A DNA stretch of 64,000 nucleotides from Verrucomicrobiota bacterium (GTDB taxonomy: Bacteria > Verrucomicrobiota > Verrucomicrobiia > Limisphaerales > SIBE01), in NCBI GenBank assembly GCA_016871515.1, contig VHDE01000010.1, positions 1-64,000 of the forward strand, given 5' to 3'. Within the stretch, counting starts at the first letter, position 1. Every line of letters starts with the position of its first letter. The notes under the pieces are model-generated. The model had not been told where the DNA came from. It did not search any database and was given only the letters and a program-made list of their open reading frames with translations. Both the position numbers and the translations under genes were made by a program. This document shows, one piece after another, positions 19,018-28,928 of the stretch.

Positions 19018-20006
19018 GGGGCTCTCTGGCAAAGAAAGACGCCTTCCTCCTCGGACTTCGTAATCCATTGGTCCAGCACCTGAAGCCCATATTGCCGCAG
19101 CAAATCACGAATTTGACTGGGCGTATGGCGATACGAGAAAAACAAGCGCATCGATTCACCGGCCTCGAAATGAACCGCGTCTTCGTCGATATGAATCGAG
19201 CATCGTTGACGAAGCTGAAAGTAGGCCGCGATTCGCTTCAGGCCGCTGTTGTTCGGGCAATCCTCGATGACGAAGCGTAGCTGGCCGGCGTTTCGGGCCA
19301 CGCCGCAGTCGTCAAGAAAAGTAAGAAGCCAATCGCGAGTCAATTCGTTATCATAGAGAGGAAGGACCTTTTCCATGCCAAACGCGTAATCGGGGCCTGG
19401 AGCAAGATTCGCGCTGAACTGCAAATGATCTCCTCGCGCCAGCAAGCTCGCCAACTGAGGCACGATCGCGCCAGGTTCAAAATTGGGGATCATTCCAAAG
19501 AAGGTCACGATGCGGCTCGCTCCCGAACCAGGCGCAGCCTTGAACAGATCTCCCAGATCGCTCGTTGAAAGGAGATCGCACACGACCGGGTAACAGTTCA
19601 TCGCTGGCAGAGCGGCCAGCGCGGTTTGACAAGCAACAAGCACCATCGATGTGCTGACATCACACGGCGCGTAAAAGACGGCGCGATTCTCGTGTTGGAG
19701 CAGTTGCATCAAACGAAGATCCTTCTGGCCGCCGCCACACCCAAGGCCAAGAACCTGCACGCGCGTGGCCTCTGAGAGGAGCTTGGCTGTCGCCTGAAAA
19801 CTCGATTCATAAACCGCACGACAATCCGCATCTCTGCGCGCTGGTGAATAGGCCTCGTGCAACCTCAGCCATTTCTGAGTTTGCCTGCTGCTGTCGTAAA
19901 GAAACTTGTGATTGAGCCGCCGCGCCCGGAGAGAATGGAGTAAATCTTGCCGGACCTTATCCGGCCACTGGCTTCTATGAATGGTGACTGTGACGGCTTC
20001 TGGCAT
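19014..20006 (-). CDS. EgtD-like (histidine-specific-type) SAM-dependent methyltransferase
   Basis: RRLNHKFLYDSSRQTQKWLRLHEAYSPARRDADCR resembles EgtD N-terminus (KFFYDxxGSxLFexItxLpEYYptR); VLGLGCGGGQKDLRLM SAM motif. Confidence 0.65.
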   Translation of the reverse strand: MPEAVTVTIHRSQWPDKVRQDLLHSLRARRLNHKFLYDSSRQTQKWLRLHEAYSPARRDADCRAVYESSFQATAKLLSEATRVQVLGLGCGGGQKDLRLMQLLQHENRAVFYAPCDVSTSMVLVACQTALAALPAMNCYPVVCDLLSTSDLGDLFKAAPGSGASRIVTFFGMIPNFEPGAIVPQLASLLARGDHLQFSANLAPGPDYAFGMEKVLPLYDNELTRDWLLTFLDDCGVARNAGQLRFVIEDCPNNSGLKRIAAYFQLRQRCSIHIDEDAVHFEAGESMRLFFSYRHTPSQIRDLLRQYGLQVLDQWITKSEEEGVFLCQRAP

Positions 20007-20050
20007 CCGCCATAGGTTCTTAGAGCGTGTTTTAGAAATCAATCCAATCG

Positions 20051-20148
20051 TAGCAGCCGAGGTAACGAGGCTCTGATTTGATTCGAAAACCGGCCATAAT
20101 CCCAGCCCTGACAAAGCGATTTCAGAGCCTCGTTACCTCGGCTGCTAC
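20051..20148. repeat. Inverted repeat, 27-bp perfect arms (GTAGCAGCCGAGGTAACGAGGCTCTGA)
   Basis: 20051-20077 is the exact reverse complement of 20122-20148. Confidence 0.95.
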
Positions 20149-20284
20149 TTTTAAAACAGGTTCTTACCAAGAGGACGCAAGAGGACGGCTTGCCGCCAAC
20201 TCGCAATCGAATCTTTGAGCAAACTGCTAACAGAGGCATTAACGGGCGCACGCTCTACAAATGCCCGCAGTTCTGCCACTTTTT

Positions 20285-20314
20285 CCCAATTGTGCGCGCG
20301 CGCGCACAATTGGG
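20285..20314. repeat. Perfect 30-bp palindrome with alternating GC core (CCCAATTGTGCGCGCGCGCGCACAATTGGG)
   Basis: Self-complementary over its full length. Confidence 0.97.
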
Positions 20315-20337
20315 TTGGGGGTCTGAGAATGTCATTC

Positions 20338-22374
20338 TTACGGCGTTCGGACGCGGAAGAAACGCCGGTCGGTTCGCTGTCCCAGCGGTTCACGATGCGT
20401 GAACGTCCCGCTGTGATTCGTCAGTGCGGCAGACGTGGTCCAATTAAGGAGATCACGCGACGCCTGAATTCGCAAAGGCCAGCGCGCCGGCGCGATGATG
20501 TTCAATTCGATCGCCGGTCCGGCTGTTAACTTGCTTTCGCTAAGCGCGACTAAATCGCGTGGGACCGGGGCTGATTGGACAATGGCGCCATTGGCGCCGA
20601 CGGCCACAAATCTGCCGCCGACAAATGAGATGGCGTTAAGCGAACTGCCTGTCGCAAGCGGAGGGAACCACGACCGTCCGTCTGGCGACAAGACAATCGA
20701 CGTCGCGATCAAGATTCGTCCATCGGGCGAGAAATAAGAGCCCGTCGATGCGATTGCTGCATAGACACCGCCGCCAAAGGCTACACTCCGAAAACCGAGA
20801 CCAGTTCCAGACCAATTGATCCCGTCGTGCGAACTGAACAATGCGCCGCTGGTATCGGTCATCAGAAATCGATCCGAAGCGTATTGAATGCTCGACAAGA
20901 CCGAAGCTCCGATGGGAGCGGACGCGGGAGACCAGCCGACGCCATCGCTCGAAACCAACATGATATTCGTCACTCCGCTCAGGAGTTGGAGACCGCCAAT
21001 GGCGACAAACCGATCGTTGCCGAAAGCCACACTTTGCAACCGCCCCTCGGTCCCTGAAACCCGCCGCGTCCAACTTAGCGCATTCGTCGAAGTCAGAACA
21101 GTTCCACCATCGGCAACTGCGACGAACAGGCCTTTGCCGTGGGCCACACTGAGCAAAGGAAACTGCTCGTCCACTGGGCTGTTTTGCCAATCCGAACCGT
21201 CGGCCGACCGCCAGATTGCGCCTGAGAATGGGCCGTTGCTTCCGACCGCGACAAAATAACCTGGACCACGCGTAAGGCCGGGGAGTCGTTCCGAAGGCGA
21301 TCCTGATCGCGTTTCTTTCCAACTCACGCCATCTGACGAGGCAAGAACCTTGCCGTTCGGTCCCGCGGCCACATAGACACCGTCTCCGTAAGCGATCATC
21401 GTCAAATCGCCCTGCAAATGTGTGGAGCGAGCGGTCCAATTGGTCAAATCGGGTGACGTCAGCAAAGTTCCGGAATCGCCGACGGCAACGTACGTGCCGT
21501 TGCCGAAAGCGACGTCATAAATTGCTGCTTTGGTTCGAGTCGAGTGCTGGTTCCAGTTCACGCCGTTGGTCGAGGCCCATACAATTGTTCCCGGCAAGAG
21601 AAACTGGCCGTTCTCGAAAATCGGCGAGGTGCTCGGACCAGCGAAACTGCTGGTGGGCCAGGTGGCGCCGTCGCGTGAGGTGGAAATAACCCGTCCGCCC
21701 GTTGCGACAAACGTCCCATTCCCGAAGACCACGTTCGTGAATCCTTGCGTGCCCCCAGAGTTCCTCCAACTCCACGCCGTTGCGTCCCGTGACGACAAGA
21801 TATTTCCGCCAGGTCCGACGGAGACATAAAGGCCATCGCCGTAAGCCATATCCTTGACGGAAAAAAAGGAATTGGTGGCCCAATTCATGCCATCGGTCGA
21901 AGTAACGATGGTTGATCGAGTGAGTCCGACATCTGCGAACCCTTTGAAGAACCCGTTGACGAAAGTGATCAGTTCAATTCGGCGCACGCCAATGGTATGC
22001 TTTGACCAAGTGCTTCCGTTCGTCGAAGTCAGGAATGTGCTGGCAGGCGTCGCAGTTATGGCGGCGCTCAAGGTGGCAAACCTGCCGTTCCCATAAGCAA
22101 GCTCGGTCAATGGAGCATCGGTATCGGAGAATTCATGCGTCCACGTCGCGCCGTCGAGCGAAGACAGAATCGTTCCGGCGGCGCCGACAGCCACAAACAT
22201 TCCGTTGCCGAACGAGATGGCGTGGAGGGAAGCGCCGGTTGGAGATGGATTGCACTAGAACCAAGTATCGAGCGGATGCCGATTCATGCTTTGGGCATAG
22301 CTCAGAGAGCATGCAATCGCTAGGCCGGGCGAGAGGAAGCGCAGCAGACTGTGGCTGCGCCGGACATTCGTGAT
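20338..22374 (-). pseudogene. Secreted YCF48/BNR-like beta-propeller repeat protein interrupted by an in-frame TAG
   Basis: Repeats of FGNGTYVAVGDSGTLLTSPDLTNWT type. RRSHSLLRFLSPGLAIACSLSYAQSMNRHPLDTWF lies in the same frame directly upstream of TAG (22255-22257). 5' boundary approximate. Confidence 0.75.
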
Positions 22375-22542
22375 CGACCTGGTGCAAACGCCGGGAGCAG
22401 AACGTTCCCGATCTGCGCGGCCCGCGGCCCGCGATCCAACAAGCCAATTGCCCTGGTGCATGAAGCATAAAGATAGCATTACACATACCGTGGCGGGCCT
22501 GTGCCGCAAGACGCACGGGAAGGCTTTGCCGACCTTCATTGA

Positions 22543-22627
22543 ACCGTCGTCGTAGGACAGGCGTCTCGCCTGTCCAGCAGTTGCGTACACCAAAAGCAGG
22601 AAAGGCGAGACGCGCTGTCCTACCATA
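22543..22627. repeat. Palindromic repeat, core type A
   Basis: GTAGGACAGGCGTCTCGCCTGTCC...GGCGAGACGCGCTGTCCTACC. Confidence 0.8.
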
Positions 22628-22966
22628 TTAACCCTTACGAATCTGGAGGAGGATAACGCCGATGCCGATCGTGATGATGCCGGACCATTGCCACACCGAG
22701 AGTGGCTGCTTAAACATGCGCCATAGGGCGATCTGCGTTAGAGCCAGCGCGCCGCCGTAACAGAGAGCATACATGATATTAGGATTCGCGTACTTCAGGC
22801 CGAAGGTGAGAGAGAGAGGGCCGAAAAATCCAATAACGTTCCCCATGATAAAGTACCAGAGCGCGGTCCGGCCTGCATTGTCGGCGGCTAACTTCAGCTG
22901 AACCGCGGCCGCCGCACTTGCAATCATAAACACTGACCCACACAGCAAAACTAAAACGGTTTTCAT
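22628..22966 (-). CDS. Small multidrug resistance/EamA-like membrane protein
   Basis: About 112 aa, four hydrophobic segments; MYALCYGGALALTQIALWRMFKQPLSVWQWSGIITIGIGVILL. Confidence 0.55.
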   Translation of the reverse strand: MKTVLVLLCGSVFMIASAAAAVQLKLAADNAGRTALWYFIMGNVIGFFGPLSLTFGLKYANPNIMYALCYGGALALTQIALWRMFKQPLSVWQWSGIITIGIGVILLQIRKG

Positions 22967-23691
22967 GCGAAGCACTATACTGGTCGTTGGACATGAACTC
23001 CGAGCAAACAATTGAATGTTTCATCGGAGAGTTTCCTTTCAGGATCAGTTTCGACTTTTGCTGACGCGCTACCAGGTCTCATTTGATGAACGTTACGTGT
23101 GGGATTGATGGAACCCTTTCAGGGTTGGTGAGGTTGCGGGGCCTCGCTAACCCAGGGTAGCCGCATAGCGGCAACCCTGGGCTGAAATGATTTCATCCCG
23201 TTGGGATGACAACGTCTTCGCCACCTCTCCGGGATTCGCCAGGATCTCAGAATGTCCAGGCGCCAGGCTGAAGCCGCGGTGCCAATGAGAGACTAACCTG
23301 TCTGTGAAATATCCGGGCCAAGGTCTCATGATCGCTCGGTTCGAACGATCCCCGTTCGAGGACAGAGGAAAACAGGGGTCAAAAGCTTCACGCCACTGCG
23401 CCTCGCCTATGCACGTTTCCAAAAGCTGATCATTCCAAACTGTCTTTTCGTCAACTTGCCCGAGAAGATCAAGGGCCGCTTTGGTCAAGGGTTAACTGCC
23501 GCGGAAATGAAACGATGCACTTGGTTAAAGCCCGCCCTGGTTTGCCAAGTTAGATTCTCCGAATGGACCCGCGACGGCCACTTAAGGCAGCCGGTCTTCC
23601 TCGGCTTGCGCGAAGATAAGAAAGCGACTGAAGTTGTGCGTGAAAAGCCTCGTCGAATTGGGAATCGAAACGGCGCGCCGCAACAAGATCG

Positions 23692-25200
23692 TTAGGTGAT
23701 CTTTGGCATCAGGAAAGGCCGGCGATATTCCCGCCGCGAAAGGGCATTCGCATCGTCTGCGTAATCGCCGACGAACCGTTCCTGTTTCGAATCGTAAGTG
23801 AGCCACGGCCCAAGGACCGCGGGCGTTGTCTCCAAACTAACTTCGTTTTCACGCAAGTACTCGCGGCAGCGCTCGAACGCGTCCGAGAGTGGCTGGTTTA
23901 TTTGGATCATTTCCTGGATGACTTCCGGCCGCGTTTGCTTGCCGAGTCGATACGAGACGTTCGCCAGGTGGCAACAGGCCGTAGAGTGATGTCCTGCCGA
24001 GGCCGGCGCCGCCAGTTCACTGGCCTTGCGACTGCGAACCGCAGCCACGAAATTCGTCATGTGCGAGGTTTCCAATCCTTTGGATCGGCCTTCGTCTGCA
24101 AACTCTTTGATCTTCTTGCCGTCCTTATTGAAGATTGCGCCTCCCGAAGAATCGCCGGCGAAATAACCGCCTTCGCAATCAATGATGATGCCGCGGTTCT
24201 GATTTCGAAACTTGCCAATTGCCTCCGGGCGTTGCGAGGCGCGCACGTTACGAATTTCACAGATGAGCGGAGCGGATGGGTAATCGAAGAATGCGACGTG
24301 GGTGTTGGCTGTCTCGCCGCAGTCATCGAACGCAAACCGTCCGCCGATGCTCATCGCGCGCGGAGGAGGTTCATCCTGGCCCAACGCCCACCGCGCAATG
24401 TCAATGACATGAATCCCATTGTTGCCCATCTCGCCATTGCCCGTCGCCCAGAACCAATGCCACTCGTAATGCAATTGCTTTCGTATTAGGGACGTCTTCG
24501 GCGCGGGACCGCACCAGAGATCGTAATCGACCGTTTCGGGTAAAGAGAGCGAGGCGTTGACTGTGCCGATGCCGTCGCGCGGTCGATACACAAGCGCATG
24601 CGCGTAACGCATGGCGCCGATTTGGCCGGCGTGCAGGCAATCAAATGCTTCGCGCAGAAGTGTGCTCGAACGATTTTGCGTGCCTACCTGAACAATGCGG
24701 CCGTTCTGCCGCGCTGCAGCCACCATTTGTTGCCCTTCCCAGAGGTCGTAGGAAAACGGTTTCTCGACGTAAACATCCTTGCCTGCTTGACAGGCCCAAA
24801 CCGTGGCCAAGCCATGCCAATGGTTGGGCAAGGCAATAACGACGGCGTCGATGGATTTATCGTCGAGAACTCGGCGCAGGTCGCGGTGCGTGGCTATTTC
24901 TTCGCTGCGATTCTTGAATAACTGCGCTTCGCGGTCGAGATGCGTCTGATCCACATCGCACAGCGCGACGATCTTTGCGCCTGGCGCCTCTCGCACGCGC
25001 GGAATGAGCTGATGCCCGCGTCCACCGACACCACCAACCGCGGTGGTAGAACCCATTCCTATCACCGCGACACGCACCGTGTCATTCGGGCCGAACGATC
25101 GGGCCGCACCCTCGGCGCGCATCACGATTCTCGGCATTCCGAGCGCTAGTCCAGTGGCTGCTGACTTGTTGAAGAAATTCCTACGCGTGATTGTTTTCAC
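23692..25200 (-). CDS. Gfo/Idh/MocA-family oxidoreductase with Tat-like leader
   Basis: RRNFFNKSAATGLALG leader; VRVAVIGMGSTTAVGGVGGRG; DVYVEKPFSYDLWEGQQMVAAARQNGRIVQVGTQNRS. Confidence 0.92.
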   Translation of the reverse strand: MKTITRRNFFNKSAATGLALGMPRIVMRAEGAARSFGPNDTVRVAVIGMGSTTAVGGVGGRGHQLIPRVREAPGAKIVALCDVDQTHLDREAQLFKNRSEEIATHRDLRRVLDDKSIDAVVIALPNHWHGLATVWACQAGKDVYVEKPFSYDLWEGQQMVAAARQNGRIVQVGTQNRSSTLLREAFDCLHAGQIGAMRYAHALVYRPRDGIGTVNASLSLPETVDYDLWCGPAPKTSLIRKQLHYEWHWFWATGNGEMGNNGIHVIDIARWALGQDEPPPRAMSIGGRFAFDDCGETANTHVAFFDYPSAPLICEIRNVRASQRPEAIGKFRNQNRGIIIDCEGGYFAGDSSGGAIFNKDGKKIKEFADEGRSKGLETSHMTNFVAAVRSRKASELAAPASAGHHSTACCHLANVSYRLGKQTRPEVIQEMIQINQPLSDAFERCREYLRENEVSLETTPAVLGPWLTYDSKQERFVGDYADDANALSRREYRRPFLMPKIT

Positions 25201-25208
25201 ACAGTTAG

Positions 25209-25702
25209 TCAGAATTGAAATAGAATCGGGCGAACATATTTTCGCAATCGCTCCAGCTCGATCGAATTATGCGAAAGGAGATTATCCGCCCACGTCACAG
25301 TAGTGTCGTTTTGACAATCCTCGGCCATCGCTAAGCCGATGGTTTCATAGGAGCCGAGCTTTTTCCGAAGTTCTTCGGGTTCTGTCCAAGCACCTGGAAC
25401 GAAGACTCGGTCTTGCAAATGAATTGGAATCGCAGCCTTCGCTGCGTTCAGTCGATCAGAATTGCCATCGAAGTCAATTAGAAGAACCGAAGAACCATAA
25501 ATCGGTTGGCATATCGATCCATTTCCGGAACGCAATCTGCCTTAAAACGATTTAGGACTTCCTGCCATCCGCCCGCCTCCTCAAGGATTTGAATCTTCCG
25601 CGTTGCTACACGCTGATTCAGTTGAAATCCATTGGCCAACTGCCGCTTGGCATCGTCCTTCGGCAGGACCAAAACGTGGGGTAAATATTTGTTGACGCTC
25701 AC
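25209..25702 (-). pseudogene. Small partner protein of the AAA-ATPase system, disrupted by an 8-bp tandem duplication
   Basis: ORFs 25478-25702 and 25209-25535. Deleting one GAAGAACC copy (25481-25496) restores NRFMVLLIDFDGNSDRLNAAKAAIP. Confidence 0.85.
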
Positions 25703-26912
25703 GGTTCAACGTCGCCACGAATCAGTGCGCTCACTAATTCCCCGCTTACATTAATCTCACTTAGACGCCTGATAGCCGTGGGTTCAAGATGATTCCTTCG
25801 ATAGAGAAGAATTGTGTTCTCCTCGGAAAATTGTCGGATCGCTTCCGGATTGTGCGAAGTAGCAAGGAACTGGCCGCGGGATTGGAAAGCTTTACGGAGG
25901 GCCGTCACAAAGTGCCCAACCTCGGAAAGCGCCAAGTGGCTGTCCGGCTCATCCCAAAAGCAAACTAGCGGTCCATAAGCATCATTCGCGGCAAGGACCA
26001 TTGCCGATATCATAAAGCATTTCTCGCCTTCTGAGAGGTCTTCGAAAGGAATGGTCACGTTTCCTTGCTCATTCGAGAATTGCACCTCGAGACTTCAGGA
26101 GTCCTTGCCAATCACCAGATTCCTGATGTCTTTAAGGTCAGGCATTAACTGCCGTAAATAACTATCGATCTTTGCATACGCGGCCGGTGCGTAGGCCAAC
26201 AAACGCGAAAACCATGCTCTAAAATCGGTGCCTTCAGCGTTTGGTTGCAACGTCTCTCGCTCGGAGGCGCCTTTGATTAGGCTAGGGGATCCGGCCGAAG
26301 AATGAGTGCACGGGCGAGCCATTGCTTGAAAACAAACAAGGGGTCTTTCGCAGCCCGTTCCTGAATTATTGGCAAAGCAGCCAGGTGCCAATCGATGAGG
26401 AACTTGGCTTCGTCCTTAGTTGACGTAGCAAGTTGTGCCTGGGCCAGCTTTCGTGTAAAAACCGGTCTGCTGTCTGACGAAAGACTCTCTTCAAACACTC
26501 GCAATTCCTTGAACCCCTGAGGAAATTCGAAAGCAATTGAATACTTAAAGATATGGGCTCCCAGCTGGACTTCGATTTCAAACCGCATGGGAACGTCCGT
26601 GCTTCCGCGAGTAAGATCTTTCGGTTTTACGACGTCGTCCACTCGATTCACGCCTTGGGCGATCCTCTAAAGGATTTCAAGCGCCCGTGTCAGGGTTGTC
26701 TTGCCCGTGCCATTTTTGCCGATGAGCAGAACGGATGGCCGATCGGCGATCGACAGTTCGAAATTCTCCAAACACCGAAAATTATGAACGTAAAATCGCC
26801 CAATCACAAAGCGACCATACTGCGCGATCTCTGCCGCATTCAACTGGAATGTACTGGTCAGATCCAGAACCTTCTGGAATGGTCCACCGCCATGAACGCC
26901 AGAACTGGCCAT
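25699..26912 (-). pseudogene. AAA-family (AAA_21/OLD-like) ATPase, multiply interrupted
   Basis: FYVHNFRCLENFELSIADRPSVLLIGKNGTGKTTL (Walker A), FEDLSEGEKCFMISAMVLAANDAYGPLVCFWDEPDSHLA (signature/Walker B). In-frame TAG 26667-26669 and TGA 26095-26097; frameshift near 26277-26300. Confidence 0.9.
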
Positions 26913-28910
26913 CTAATATTTCTGCCCAAACAAATTCGGGTCGCATTTGATTTCGTTCGCCTGATCCTGATGCTTTCTGTCCTTTCTTCCTCGCTTCAAG
27001 CCCAGAACGCCGTCAGAGCCGGCCGCTTTCATGTCGAACATCCGACCCTGATGAACCTTGGTTTCGAGTGGGCTATCGAAGGCGACGCGAATCGCAACGC
27101 AACTGTGGCAGTTCAATTTCGCGCGGCGGGTGAATCAAAGTGGCGCGACGCTCTGCCGCTCGTCCGCATCGGTGGCGAGAACGTTTACCGTCGCCGCGAG
27201 AACCTCGACTACACAGTGCCGCACGGTTTCGCCGGTTCGATCCTCAACCTGCAACCGGGCACGGAGTACGAATGTCAGTTCGTGATGAGCGACCCGGACG
27301 GCGTTGCGGGCCAGGCTGCGCAAAACGTTAAGGTGAAGACGCGCGTCGAACCGCAACCATACAAAAGCGGTCGCGTTTTGCATGTTTATCCACCTGACTA
27401 TTTCGGGTCTCGCGAGGCGCCTAGCTTCACTGGCCTCTTGCAGGCCTATTACGGCGCGGGCCTCGGTGATTGGTCGGTCGTATGGGAGCGCCGCGCGCAA
27501 CCGGGCGATATTCTCCTGCTCCACGCGGGACGTTACAAAACCGAGCGCCTCAATTACGTCGATCCGATGATGACGCCGTTCGATGGATCGATGTTGCTCA
27601 CGCTCAAAGGCACGCTTGAGAAACCGATCACCATCAAAGCAGCCGGTGATGGTGAGGTTGTCATCGACGGGGACGGCAATCACCGGCTCTTCGATGTGAT
27701 GGCTTCCCGTTATCATATCTTCGACGGGCTTACCTTTCGGAACACGGACGTCGCGATCTTTGCCGGTCAGAAAGAAGTACTCGGCGCGGTAGGTCTCACC
27801 GTTAAGAACTGCCGTTTTGAGAATGTAGGTTTCGGTGTCTGGACCGAGTATGCGGGCTCGAGTGATTTCTACATTGCCGACAATCTCTTCATAGGCCGCG
27901 ACGATCGATTCCGCCTCGTGGGATGGGGTGGGGTTCCGCGCGAACCTGGCGGTCCATCATGGCAGACACCGGCTTACGGTTCGCATCTGCTGACCAGCTA
28001 TTACGCCATAAAAGTCTATGGCCCTGGCCACGTGATCGCCCGCAATTCAATCGCGTACTTCCACGATGGCATCGGCATTTCCACCTATGGCACGCCCGAA
28101 AGTGACCCTGACCGTCGCGCTTCGGCGATCGACATTTATGGGAACGATCTGCACATGCTCAACGATGATTTCATCGAAACCGACGGCGGCGTGCATAATG
28201 TGCGCGTCTTCAACAATCGTGGCGTCAATGCGGCTCAAGGTGGTTACAGTGCGCAACCGGTCTTTGGCGGCCCGGTCTATTTTTTCCGCAACCTCCTCTA
28301 TCACGTCCCGTCCGGCGTTGCTTTCAAATTCTCGGCCAAGCCCGCCGGCCTTTTCGTTTGGCATAACACCATCATCGGCGAACATCTTCTGGGCGACCCG
28401 TCAGCCAATATGCATTTCCGCAATAATCTGTTCCTCGGTCGTGATACGCCAAGCCGCGGCATTCTGACACTGGCCAGCTCAACCTTCCATAACACGACCG
28501 ACTACAACGGTTATCGCCCAAACCGCGGAATCCTAGAACAGTATCGTTACTTCAAACCCAAGTCTGGAGCGAACGTCTACGAACCTAAACGAGAAGAGTG
28601 GCAAATCTTTTCAACATTGAATGAATTCCGAGCTGCAACGGGCCAGGAGACTCATTCGATGGAAGTGGACTTCGACATCTTCGAGAAGCTATCTCCGCCC
28701 GATCATACCAAGCGGTATGCGGTTTACCATGCGATGGACCTGAACTTCACTTTGAAGCCGAACAGTAAGGCCGTAGATGCGGGCGTTGTGATCCCTGCCG
28801 TAAACGAAGAGTTCGCTGGCCGCGCCCCAGACCTCGGGGCGTTGGAAGCTGGACAACCTGCGCCGCACTATGGACCCCGCTGGCTCACGTGGCAGCCGTT
28901 CTACCGGTGA
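26892..28910 (+). CDS. Secreted right-handed parallel beta-helix protein with N-terminal fibronectin-like region
   Basis: Leader LILMLSVLSSSLQAQ; LQPGTEYECQFVMSDPDG; repeated IYGNDLHMLNDDFIETDGGVHNVRVFNNRG-type helix turns. Start codon uncertain. Confidence 0.8.
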   Translation: MNARTGHLIFLPKQIRVAFDFVRLILMLSVLSSSLQAQNAVRAGRFHVEHPTLMNLGFEWAIEGDANRNATVAVQFRAAGESKWRDALPLVRIGGENVYRRRENLDYTVPHGFAGSILNLQPGTEYECQFVMSDPDGVAGQAAQNVKVKTRVEPQPYKSGRVLHVYPPDYFGSREAPSFTGLLQAYYGAGLGDWSVVWERRAQPGDILLLHAGRYKTERLNYVDPMMTPFDGSMLLTLKGTLEKPITIKAAGDGEVVIDGDGNHRLFDVMASRYHIFDGLTFRNTDVAIFAGQKEVLGAVGLTVKNCRFENVGFGVWTEYAGSSDFYIADNLFIGRDDRFRLVGWGGVPREPGGPSWQTPAYGSHLLTSYYAIKVYGPGHVIARNSIAYFHDGIGISTYGTPESDPDRRASAIDIYGNDLHMLNDDFIETDGGVHNVRVFNNRGVNAAQGGYSAQPVFGGPVYFFRNLLYHVPSGVAFKFSAKPAGLFVWHNTIIGEHLLGDPSANMHFRNNLFLGRDTPSRGILTLASSTFHNTTDYNGYRPNRGILEQYRYFKPKSGANVYEPKREEWQIFSTLNEFRAATGQETHSMEVDFDIFEKLSPPDHTKRYAVYHAMDLNFTLKPNSKAVDAGVVIPAVNEEFAGRAPDLGALEAGQPAPHYGPRWLTWQPFYR

Positions 28911-28928
28911 GCCAACGCACAAACGAAA

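Noticed and set aside
20338-22200. Intact 620-aa cytoplasmic repeat protein starting at MFVAVG
   Set aside because: Starting inside a repeat unit without a leader is implausible given the in-frame signal peptide immediately upstream of the TAG.
26553-26891. 5' extension of the beta-helix ORF from 26553
   Set aside because: It overlaps the minus-strand ATPase coding region, and a signal peptide starts only after about 26892-26960.
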